NCBI GenBank assembly: GCA_000708835.1
Contig: DF237490.1
Span: forward strand, 1 to 60,065
Direction: 5' to 3'
Length of the DNA stretch: 60,065 bases
Origin: Klebsormidium nitens
Lineage: Eukaryota > Streptophyta > Klebsormidiophyceae > Klebsormidiales > Klebsormidiaceae
Below the pieces are notes generated by a model. The model did no database searches. It was not told where the DNA came from and saw only the letters and a program-made list of their open reading frames with translations. Below are positions 1 through 11,800 of this stretch, in pieces; the first letter of the stretch is position 1, and every line of letters starts with the position of its first letter. Both the position numbers and the translations under genes were made by a program.

Positions 1-211
1 CACAATCGTACACAAAGCTTGAGCTGCAATCTGCCGCGGTATCATTGCACAAGTATCCAGACATTTGAAGATTTCAAAAAGCTTCAGATGTATGATGGAT
101 TGTCTTTGCGACGCGGCCGGACGCACTTTGACTCCGATGTTTGCTTGAATGTGCTAGTGCCTTACAATGGTCAGCAGACGCGGAAGGCGGAGATTAAATT
201 GCATGTTGCAC

Positions 212-815
212 AAGGCATCGTGTCAAAACACTTGTGCAAGGGCGTCCGGACCTCCGAAAAAAAAACCGGCCACCAGGGGGGTGCGAGCAGAAAAAGACAC
301 AAAAAACACCGGCCACCAGGGGTACCCAAGCCCCGGCGCAGAATAAGTTGAGATTAGTTAGATATACGAGGATGGGGCCTGCAATCAATCACTCCAGGTT
401 TAGAATACAAACCAGTGTACTTGCAATTAGGGCTCGTGTGCGACTCAGAGCCGTATAAGGCAATTTCCGTTTACATATGCGGCTGGACCCTTCAATGTTA
501 GGCAAACCCCGTTTGACCATCTCGTTTCGGACCGGTCGGTTGGTGTGGCCTGTCCCATACGGCTTCTCGCAGGGGGCCGGCCACCAGTTTTGGAACATGT
601 ATACGAGGTTGAGCAGTTCAAGGTTATCTATAGGCAGACTTTCCGACCATTATGTGGGTTTTGAATGCTGTCGAAAGTGCTCAACCCGGGCACCGGCCAC
701 CAGCCCCCTCCACTCTTCGCTAGGGAGCTCCGAGAACCGGCCACCAGCCCCATCAAGGAAATTCAGAAGACCGGAGGTCCGGACGCCACTGCACAGGTGT
801 TTTGACACGTTGCCC
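212..815. mobile_element. Non-autonomous element with terminal inverted repeats (MITE-like)
   Basis: The segment at about 212-257 reappears as its reverse complement at about 772-815, with a shared core GTGTCAAAACAC and a shared inner end GCGTCCGGACCTCCG and only a handful of mismatches over about 45 bp. Between the arms lie five same-strand copies of CCGGCCACCAG (266-276, 309-319, 577-587, 693-703, 737-747). No transposase is visible. Terminal inverted arms plus internal short repeats suggest a non-autonomous DNA transposon, but I could not find a convincing target-site duplication, so the exact ends and superfamily are open. Confidence 0.5.
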
Positions 816-1763
816 AAACATTAGAATGAAACCGACTCGGCACTTGATCTGGTTGGCTTAATTTAATGCACTTCAGAACCCTGTGACTTGCCAATCCTTA
901 TTCCAGCTTCCATGGCAAAGCCAATGACAGTGTGATTGAGCATTTCCAAGGTTGATAAACACATCGATTCAACTTGATTGAGCATATGTCAGTTTACTTG
1001 CGATGCTACATTACACACGGCCGTAGTATCGTGGCAAGCGGCGCCCACGCAGCTTGATGTAATAGCGTTGAATCGAAGCGATAGGGCCGACGTATATCTT
1101 TCATGCAAGGAGCTAGTCAAAGATTTCTTTATAAGGAGAATGTTTGAACTATATTCGTTCCATGTATAGTTTGACGTCTGGGCTTGCATGTGCGAATATG
1201 CCTGAGTCGAATTGTTGTCATTGATATCCTCGATTCAAGGCGTACAAATTGTATTAGTAGCGATGCATGCTTTATATGCCGGGAAAATCGGACCATGCCG
1301 CATATAACATGCCACATACGTTGTGGAATGTCTACGTACCGTACAGCTAGCGCAGAGCGCCACATAGAACCTTTGTACAAACTACTATAGGTGCACGACT
1401 TAGATTATCATGCATGGCACACATCTGAATATCACCAATTAAGCTGTCTACAGAGTATGGTTTTTGAAGTTAAAGGCTTGAACTCGATGTGGTCCAGTGA
1501 TCGCATCCGGGCCCTGCACTTCTAAACAACGAAGGCTTTGAAAGTCAGATGATGTCAAGATGATGAATGCCATGCACCACAATGATGTAGCGACCACGCG
1601 GCGAAAGAATGGATGTTCAATAATCGTCATTGCCCTGCGTGTCCGCACAAATGAAGCTTTCCGGGCCAAAACCAAGTAACTTTGCAACATTGACGTGATC
1701 CTTGTGAGTTGTGGTGACACGGACGGAAATCTCTACATCACATGGGGGCCCTTTCCAATCCGG

Positions 1764-2818
1764 TTAACCGTCTTGCTCTACTTTAGCTTCTTGGTCCTTG
1801 CGCCATCCTATTGGACTGTAAGTTCCGTCTGTAAAGCCAAAAACATATGAGACATTCGAAACTTTAGCATCAGCGATGTAGAAGCGAAGTTGCTCGTGCT
1901 CGTTGACGAGGGCCACGACCACGTTTATGCCCTTGGCTTGGGCGAGCGCATAAACAAAGTCGAGCTCCAAGCCGGACCCTTCCTTCGCATGGCCTGCAAA
2001 AGGAACCCACGTCAACAAATGGGCGGGGCCGCTGCTAGCGAAAAGGGAGGAGAGTAACTAGCAAACGTAAGACTGTCCGATCCAACAGTGACCAGTACTG
2101 AGGACTTTGACTAACATGCAGTGACCTCCTTGAGCACGGACTGGGCTGTGGAAGATCGGCAAGGTTTCTCAAACCCCTCCTCTCTCGTACTTGTCCTTAA
2201 CATCAGGCTACGTATGCCCTAGTCTGTTAGCCGCTGGCTGCAAGCTACTAGACTTGCCGCAGATCCATTAGCATTGCACGGAGTTCAAAAGCTCGCGGAA
2301 ATGATGGTCTGGGAAGAATATCAAGCACTTACCTATTCGTCCTCTGAACCACGCGCGGACAACCCCCCTGACACCGACATTGCAAGTAAAAGGGACTTGG
2401 CGGACGGGGTATAGTTCTGTTGAGCAGCGTAACACACCACAAACAAACCGTTGTGATCAGGTGACTGACGTGAACCTTCGGCGCCCACCTTCCGCCCACT
2501 TCTTGGCCGCCTGCGCCGACGCGACGTCCGGCAGACTTAGCGCCTTGTAGTTCTGCTTCACGAACTGGCCGACTTGCTGACGCAGCGTGGCCGCCGAAAC
2601 CGCCCCCGATGACGTCAGCACCGACGACACGGCTGCTGCTAGGCCATTCCCCTCGACCGGAGTGTCCAGCGGCCGCAGCTGCCGCGGGCCCGGGAGTTTG
2701 GCGTCGAGAGCGGTGGTCCCCTCCGGTTTCACGAACGCTTTGGGCACCGGCGGCTGCCGCCACACCTTCTCGATGCGGGTTACGTCCAGGTCCTCGATCG
2801 GCTGCTCGTCAAGGAGCC
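1764..2818 (-). other. Degenerate OTU (ovarian tumour protease) domain, last two exons of the giant gene
   Basis: The end of the protein fits the OTU layout. LDTPVEGNGLAAAVSSVL sits where active OTUs have DGNCLF plus a helix, then comes TLRQQVGQFVKQN (usual ReL..~yi..n helix). After a 495-bp intron, GLELDFVYALAQAKGINVVV matches the usual W-G-x-x-E-L-x-A-L-A strand-helix, and TDGTYSPIG sits where HYdpI carries the catalytic His. Asp is Glu, the nucleophilic Cys is Gly (about residue 1733) and the His is Thr (about 1842), so the domain should lack protease activity. What I see are the motifs and substitutions; a ubiquitin-binding or scaffold role would be inference. Confidence 0.55.
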
Positions 2819-5800
2819 CTAGAGTGGGAAGAAAGACGCCGTGAGGAAAGTAGGAACAAGCACTGCTTGGAGAAGGCTAGGGAGGTCGTGCTGTGGGAAT
2901 AGGGTCAAAAGGCGGAGACACGATGTCCTCAATCCTTGAAACTGTTCTCGGCCCTTTTCAGTCAATTGCAACCTGGCCTTTGCAATTGTATCTGGCAGCA
3001 TAGCACTTGCTCGATTTAAAGGACGCCCCATCAGCACACAATCAAGGACGGGAGTAAGCAAAACCAGCGAAGCGCATTTAATCGTGCTGCGACACGGTGG
3101 CACCCAAATGGCCATTTCGTTTTTCATTCTTCGTCTTTGCGGAGCTTCTGATACAAGCCGGACTCACCGCTTGAGAAAGAACAGCTGCTCATTACGTGCT
3201 AACACACTGCTCAGCAATCGTCGGACACACGCCGATGTTGATCAGCCAGGAGCTTCAAGGTGTCAATATCGGTGTCCGAATATCGGCGACTCACCATCCG
3301 CCGTGCGGGTGCGCAGGAACGTCTTGTTCCGCCAGCAGAACACGGGCGACGCCAGGCTCCGCCGCCCCTGAGCCTCCAGCTTCTTGAAGCACAACCGCGC
3401 AAATGTCAGCAGCCGCTTGTTGAAGTGGCCCTCCTCGCGGTAGCCCGCCACGTGCAGGGGCGACAGGACACGCGTCGCGTGCATGTCGACGAGCAGGAAG
3501 AAGGACGGGACGGCGGTCTTGGCCTGGAAGACGGTGTCCGGGTACACGTCACGGATGTACACGTGGAGCTGGTCACGTGGCATGTGGATGCTGACGCCCA
3601 GAGTCGGGTGCAGCTTCTGCGCGCACGTGAGGAGCCACCGGCGCGTGCGGCGGGCCTTGCACTTGGCCAGCAGCTGGAGGAAGTCGGATCTGAAAAGCAA
3701 GGAGTGAGCTTGTTACCTTGATCAATCACTTTGCGAGGGCCTGTGATCAGCAAAAAGCAGGCAGAGCATGTCCGCGCAAAGAGAACCTTGAAAACCCTAC
3801 GGCTCTTAAGTTTGCGACGATTTTGAGAGCATAAGCTCGACTTCGGAAAATATTTGGAAGCGTGAAAAGCTGGCGCGAATCATCCTCATGCTTACGGGCA
3901 TGACTGACTACCGATCTTCCAAGTATTGTAGAACGCAGTCGCGGCCCGAAAGCTCGTTTGCCAAAGTGTATCTACGAGTTCATCTGCCATTAGCTAAGCC
4001 AATCATGGACAAAGCGGCCGTATCGACCGATCATGCAACGGAATAGGCAGAAACTTACACGGGGAAGTCCTGCAGCTTGCGGTCGGGGCTAAACGTCGTC
4101 TCAAAGAGCCGAGTAAGCTCCCGCTGCTCATCCCGGGTCAGCTGTTTGCCCGGGGGAACGTCCCGGTCGAGCAGGTCGTCCAGCAGGAGGTCGGAGAAAT
4201 GGAGGAGCGCCTCCCGGGAAGACAGGTCCTTGAGCAACGCGCGCTGCGACCGCTGCCGCTCCTGGAGCAGAGTCTGCAAGTAAAGTCGGACGCGCACAGA
4301 ATGAGAATCGCTTTTTTTATGTGTTGGCGGAACATACTAGACGAAGCGGCTGCGATACTTTAGCGTGGTCACAGAATTGGTTGCGCACTTGGGCATGACG
4401 TCCTTGAGCGGCGGGCGCTGCGACCGCTACCGTCCCTGGAGGAGAGTTTGCGGGGGGGAAAGCGAGAAAGAGGTGTGAGCATTTCGCACGTTTTCAAAAA
4501 ATGCTGACAAAGTCTTCCAGACGGTGCCTTCTGATGGACCTGCTGGACGGAGGGGTTCAACCGGAACGCTGAAGCAAGACAACCCGAGACGAAGCTTCGA
4601 GCGCCGACTTCGCTCGAAACAGACGGAATCAGGGCGAAGAGAAGCCAGAAAGAAGACTGTGTATGACCTGCGGACGGTCGTTACTGGCCCCGTATCACGC
4701 CGTGCACCTTATGACACGTGTGCAGGGTTTCCTTGAACGCTGCAACCGGAAGAGGAATTAGACAAGTAATACCGGGGCCCGGTCCAGTTCTGACAATCCA
4801 AAGCTGACAAAGTCGGCATTCACTCGGATATACAATGTCGCCGCACCGACGCAGTTGAAAACGCATTCAAAAACGGAGTCAAAAGCGCATCAACGCACCT
4901 GCGCACCGACGCAGTTAAAAACGCAGTCAAAACCTCTCGCAAGATTCGAATCGAGCCCCACCTGCTGTAGGAAGGTGGCTGCCCGCTGGAGTGTGCTGCT
5001 CTTGCTAGCCAGCGATCGGCCCGACATTTCCGCCACGCCATCGATGTTGTTTTGCACCACCAGGTAGCTCCCGAAGCCGTGATCTCGGTCCAGTGTGAAC
5101 AGGCGCCAGTACACGATCTGGGCAGCCGCAAAGTAGGCCGCGACACCGCTGTCGTCGGGGATGGTGATCAGGTACGTGTCAGCGACACGGTACAGCAGAC
5201 GTCGATGGAGGGGTGCCTGAAAGACCGGAAACACAGAAAAACTTCAGTTGTGATGTACGTGCGCATATCCACATCCCAGGTCGGACTCTGTTTTTAGATA
5301 GAGCTGGCTCTTATGTTGCCAGAAAACCCAGGTTCGACGAGGTATACGGGGCTTCAGCAGAATCTCCGTCGAACTTGACTTTCTCGGACAGTGATTACAT
5401 TGTTGTGTGGCAACTGGCCAACGCGCAGGAAATTGACGGCCGGTAAGAAAACGTAAGTCGACCAGAGAAGGTGCCTCAGCGCAGATTCCGTTGCCTCCAC
5501 CGACACAACTTCCCAACTTCGATCAGCTCAGCCCGGCAGGTTGTTCAGAAGTCGTGGAGAGAGAACGTGGACCAACTCTGGATATTGAGGTCCTTGAATT
5601 GTTTAGAACCCATTTCGACTACAGCTACAACCCTGACCAGGGGAACCCCTTCGGTACCTCACTTTTCTCAGCTGCTGGCGGTGCCATGAAGAAACGGTAC
5701 GAAATATGAGACTACCAAGACCCATCATTCGCCAGGGCACCAAAGGGTACAATAGCAGAATCCCAAAGTTGCAAATTGAGTCCCCTTTCTCCGTCAATGC

Positions 5801-8800
5801 AATCTGGCAGCTTCCCAGCCAGGATCTCATACTTTGGCCAGACCTTCCATCCCCTGAGAGAGTGCCGACACCGAAAGCGGATAGAGTACTCAAAAGTCTA
5901 ATAACGAAACAGCTAAAGCAGGAAAGCCCCCCTCACCTCGTTTTCTTTGCAGACGACGAACGAGATGCTCGTGCACTGCTGGACGTCCGAATGGAAGTCG
6001 AACCGGACACTTGTCTCCTTCTGGTTGTGCTCCAGCTGCAACGCACAGAACGGATGAAAACTCGTCAAGACTGATAAGGGAGATCAGAGCAACAATGACT
6101 GATGCAAGACCTCGATTTCTGATGCCTTACAAACAATTTGCTGACGTCAGCGCAACGTCGTGCAATTAGACCAATTTAGTCTCGGAAGGCGACAACATAG
6201 AAGAAGCTCCACCTTTGCAGAACCCGGAGGCGACTCCGTACTGAGTTTCAGCTGAACAAGCCGTTCCAAAGTTCGAAGTTGACATACAATCACAAAAGCT
6301 GTTTTCTCTCGGCGCTAACTCACGTGCGACAGGTGGAAGACGACCCGCGCGGCTGTCCTCGCTTCCCCCACCAGAGTCCGTTTCACCGCCTCCCTCGTTA
6401 CATTCCCGTACTCCTCCGCTTTTCGAATCAGCTCGTCCCCAACCCGCAGCTTTCCAATTACTCTATAACGCGCCGAATCCACCCCCGAGGTGGATGGCGC
6501 CGAGTCGGAGGGGTCGGTCTGCGCGCCACGTGGCTCGGGGCGCAGATCGGTGAGCGAGATCTCGTGGCCGGGGATGGTGGTCTGTTCGATGCCGTCGAAG
6601 TCGACCTCGGGCAACAACCTGGTCAAAAGAACCGAGCATGGCTCAGTCGGAGTGCACGGAAAGAAACGAATCCACTGGGCGACAGCCGGAACGGATAGAC
6701 GCGCTTCGAAGAAACGTAAGATCCCTCCGATGATTGGTCTTTCCAGAGCGAGCAGTGAAAGTCTGCTGGTAGGTGGGGATTGAGGGCGTCGCTATTTTGT
6801 GGAGCTGAAGAAGCCATCCGCAAAGCTCCTCGTTGCGGGCTCGTTGCACCGTGAAGCGGGGGGCATCCGGTTGCGGTAGGTCTTGATGACCAAGAGGAGC
6901 TATATTTGACTACGTGTGCAGGGATAAAGTTGACAAGGCTATGCTTGCACCGCTAGCTTGCTTTCAAGAGCCACCTCTTTCAGTCGGCCGGTAGCAACTG
7001 GGCTGTGTAGCCTTGCTCTTTCTTATCTACACTCTTGCTGAGCAGTCCTGAGCAGTGATGTTGAAGGAACGGCATGTCCCGTCTAGAATCAGACCCTCGA
7101 GCAAATCAGACTCTCGACATGACAGCCGGTGCAGCTGTTTGACAAGCGGCGCAGGCCGGGTCTTTAATGGCATTATGGCTGCGCCAATAGCGCAAGGAGG
7201 GTAATCAAAAAAGCTGGCTGTCCCGACTTAATGGTATTCAGCGGTAATCTGAAAAGGTGATCCGGAGAGGTGATACAGGAACGTCGAGGGGCCAGCATAG
7301 AGTTATGGGACTCACTTAAAGTCCGGCCTCTTGGAGGGACGCACTTGCACGATGGGCTTCGGTAGCTGCTGCTGCTCGTAAGCCACGCTGTGCGTTATAC
7401 TGCACACAGACAGCGGCAGCGGCGTCAAAACCTAGTCAAATGCGTAAAAAGAGCTTGGCGTCAAAGCTTCCCTGTATTATCGCCTCGGCCGAGAATTTCC
7501 GCAGTGAGCAGGCGTTTGCCCTCAGCGGCCGCTTTCGAAGAGAAAGAAACCATTTACGGGTCAAATGCACACCAGATCCCGAGGAAGGCGGAAATCGCGT
7601 CAATTGTTGCGGCGAATCCCACACCTTGGATCGATCCCGCACATGCCAAATGTAGAAGCCAGACCCAACCTGGAGGCCGGTCATCGCAACCCAACCAGAC
7701 GGACAAACAACTTAAATGCCCGAGCGTGCTTCTCGTCACTCACTTTCGCGCCATGCGGATGTTGTGCCGCTGCACCTCCTCCGCCAGCTTGGTCACGTCC
7801 GCCCGGATCGCGGTTAGCTTAAACCGGTTCCGAAGCGGCAGCCGGTGGATCAACGGCTGGAGGCTCTCCTGGCTCGCGTCGTTGAGGCGCTGCGCGCATG
7901 ACGTCTCAGCCCACGTCAGCAGCCGTCGCACGAGGGGCGGCTGCACCTCCCGGCGCGTCCGGGAGTCGCGGCCGGCAAAGCGTACCAGGACGTCGGAGAT
8001 GAAGGACTGCCGGATGTGGTCGGCATCTGGTGACGGGCGGAAGGGAGACAAAATGCGAGGGCGGGTTACGAACTTCACGCACTTCAGGCTTTTCAGTTCT
8101 AAAACCAGAGGCCCAGGCTGAATCTGCTAAATCGACAACCTTTGAGGAATGGCATCTTTTTCACGAAGCCTACTTTGAGGCATTGGTACTCGTGGCGACA
8201 GGAGCCTCGGATACACGAACACTGAAGCAACGGTCTCCAGACTTCCAATCAATGCTGCTATTCGCAAGTACAAGTCAGCGATAGATTGTGTCGCAGAACG
8301 GTGGTACGGCGTTGAATTTGGCACAGACAGATTATCGCAAGACACAAGCTCCAACAGTTGGAAGAATAGAAGGACACGTGGCCCATATTGAAGCCGGATC
8401 AGAGCGTTACGCTGTAGTCTCAAACTCAAGCAGATCAAGAGTGAGAGCAACACCGGTAGCGTCGAACTCCTCGATAGTGGATAGAAGATCCTAGACATCA
8501 GGCTGCCATTTCCAAAGAGGCAACCTTACAAAGCAACGGGGAGGACCCGAGGACCATACCAGGCAAGACCAACGCACCTCCATTCTCCAGCGCAGATTGC
8601 ATCGCCGCGAAGCACGCCTTGGTGATGAACTGCGGGACGTTGTGGCACCAGTCCGTCGACTCGCTGGTGCTCGGCTCCTCTGCGCCCCACCGGATGGCCG
8701 TCTCGATAGCAGAAGACCCGTCCTTGATGCGCTGGCACTGGCTCTCGATGTACACGCGCGCCGCTCGCGTGAAGTACACCAGGGCCCCCTCTGCGTTGTC

Positions 8801-11800
8801 GGTCTCCTGGAATAAGATGAGAGGGGAATGAGGGCACGGCTTAAAGAAGCTTTGCGTTGGATACCAAAGATTGAACGCAAATGGAGCACAAGTCTGGGTG
8901 CAGGAGTGTGATTCGGATTAGGCCGCCAACCTTACAGTTTCTTCTGCTCAAGTTCGAACTTGCGTCAGACCGGTGGAAAGGCGTGTCTAACATAACGCTT
9001 GTTGCTAGACAAACTTTCAGCGGCACAATATCACCGTTTTCCTTGGATGTCACTCAGCCAACATCCAGTTCACCGCGAGTAGGCACAAAACAAGCACGCG
9101 GCTCACCTCCGTCCTGCCCGACTCCAGCCTGTAGACCTTTTCCAGAAGCACGCTCTGCTTCTGGATGCGGTCCTCACAACCCCGGTCCACCAGATCCGAG
9201 AAAAACTGCGCAGGAGAGAGGAGCGCGGATCAATGAAGGGTTTCTTGGGTAGTGGAACAACCAGAGAACAATAAAGCGGACATTTTTGCACAGACTGCGG
9301 TGAAATGTCCCGTGCAGCGTGAGTTTCAGAAGCAAGGAGCGGTTCTGAAACGCTGCGGGAAGCGAAGAACATTTCTTGCCCACTGCCTCGATCAGCCGCT
9401 ACCAAAATCAACCTAGATCTTGTCGGTACACACTGAGGCGGACGACCGGCCACCAATCCGCAGCAAACCCAGCTTAACCAGCTTCACAAACCGTGAAGGT
9501 GCTCGCTAAGCAGTCCTCGCTAACCTTATGGAGGCAGACGGCGATGTCACTCCCAAACTGAACCGCCCCCATAGTAGCCGCACGGAACGCATTCACGCGG
9601 GCCTCCCTGGTCTCTAGCGCCTCAGGGGGAATCCGCTCCAGCAGTTCGTCCGCGACCCGGCTGGCAGCCTCCTCCAGGTCATCCTCCACGCGCCTCTCAA
9701 GCTCGGGCAACGTCTTTTCGCTGGATGGACAAAGACAGTGGGCGTCAGAATTTTGTCGAGAAACATCGTCCTGTAGGATTTGCAGGATTTGCGGGATTTG
9801 CGGGAAGTCGGGATTACATTGCAAGTTCTTGTCGGACTTGGCAGCCTGGCCAAACAATATGCGTCGATGGAAGACTTTACGCCGCTTATCGAACGCCTCG
9901 GGGTCTATGACCAGCACCAGAATGATTGGGTGAGGCGGCCCAAAAGTGAAAAGGTCCTCAGTAAAGCTCCTCTTGGAGTCCACTTTCTAGGATTGGTCCG
10001 TCTGACTTTTCTTTCCAGCAGATTATCATCTTCTCGCCGACATGGGGTAGTAGATGTTACAGAAATGTTTCCGCTGCCCCAGGAAGCAACTTTCGTTCTC
10101 GACCGAGATACATTCGTGTTCGCTGCCAACGCAACTACTTAACGGGGGGAGACTCATTTTCTGCAAAGGCAGCCGTCTCAAAGTTGAAAAGATACAGTGA
10201 CATCACGGCAAAGTGCACACAAATTGCAACACTGTTCCACTCACCAGAAATGTGCGAGGAAGTCCCTCCTGTCCCGTCGCAGAATCTGGTTCAGCTTTTG
10301 CTCGATGACAGCGGACTGAGCTATGGCCGGGAGTTCCGGGGACTGCATAAAGAGACCCGTCATTCCGTCAGCATAAAGCCAAGAGCTCACCCGTCGCTCG
10401 ATCTCCAACTGTGATAAACCGCGGCTACCCAGGTACGTTCCAAGCTGACTCAAACATGACAATCGTACCTCCTTGACTTGAGCAATTTGTTGAGTACAGG
10501 AATGCTGCCTAACAGCTTATAGATGGTCACTGTTTGCCAAAGGCGTAGAGCCCCCTCTTCCGCATTCTCTAAGCGCAACAGAAAACCTCGCAGATCTTAC
10601 TGAACTGGAAAGCGAGATTTGAGCCAAGTTGATTCCTCAGCAACAAACAAGAGACGGCCAAATTTGGGGCCGTTTCGGAAGCGCATCTGCGGAACTTCTT
10701 TAGACCCGACAACCTGCACAATGACAATGCATGCAACTCTCCGCAAGAGTTGCTCTGAGGGTCCGAAAGAAGTTGCGGGATCTCACGGGGTTGTGTGGCG
10801 CCTGCCGCTTGAGCTGGCCGGTGGCGACATTGAGCCAGATGGAGATGCTCTTAGAGAGGGAGCCCGTCTTGTTACGCATGAACGTGGTCATCATACGGTC
10901 CTTTAGCTCCTGGACACGTGGAGGTACCAAAAGTCAACACGTGGCATTAGCACCCGAACAGCAGACGATCTCCTATGTCAGACATGGGGCGCTCCTTAAA
11001 CATGTGAGATCCACCAAAAACCCCTCGTTCAGGTAAAGAAGGACGGTAAGAGCGAGCAGAAAATCCTTTTGCTGAAGCCTCGAGCGCGAACAACTGAACG
11101 GAGGGAAGGGTTACGAAGAAGCCAGCCTTAAGAAAGTGATAAGGACGGAACATACCTTTCAGGCGCCCGTCGGCTGATCAGCCGCCCGATATTTGCGTCA
11201 ATTTTGTTTCAGCAGTTTTTCGAACATGTTTGCTCGTGAATGTTTGGATAGCGTGTATGTTTCGGCAGTTATTCGCACGTGATACGCAGGATGTTTCGCA
11301 GTATGAATTGTTTGTTGGCAGCTTGTGTTTGCAGCGAGTGTATGATCAGCAGGAAGCCTTGCGGCTTGATTCGCAGCATGCATCAGCAGACTCAGATTGC
11401 TTTGCAGCAAATCCCGACCTCGATTGCTCTCACAGAGCCTATGCAAAGACTTCTGCTAATAATTCCTACTCCAATCCAACACAACGGAGCACCCAAGGGC
11501 AGTCATCAAAACAAGCAACACGTGGGCGCTTTCGCACTTGCAAAGACAAGCCAATCACCCACTATTAGCTCGGTAGGCGTGTATATCTCAAGCTTGACCC
11601 GTCCTTTCAACTAGCGAGTTGACCCAAACAGCAAGTGCTTCGGAAAACCCTGTCACCCTCTCAGCAGCAACATCAAGGGGAAGAAGTAAGAGCAACTACT
11701 CACTGGGCAGTTGAGCGGCTTCACGGGCTGCATGACGATGAGTGCGTCGTGCAGATGGGACACGATGGCCTCTTGCTGCTGGATGAGGTGCTGGAGGTTT

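Noticed and set aside
19-351. 110-codon plus-strand open frame at the window edge
   Set aside because: It runs into the inverted-repeat element and has no recognisable domain or splice border; an exon of a gene beginning outside the window cannot be excluded.
7390-8121. 243-codon plus-strand open frame
   Set aside because: It mirrors coding exons 14 and 15 of the minus-strand giant gene, whose frames show phase-matched splice sites; the plus frame has no family signal.
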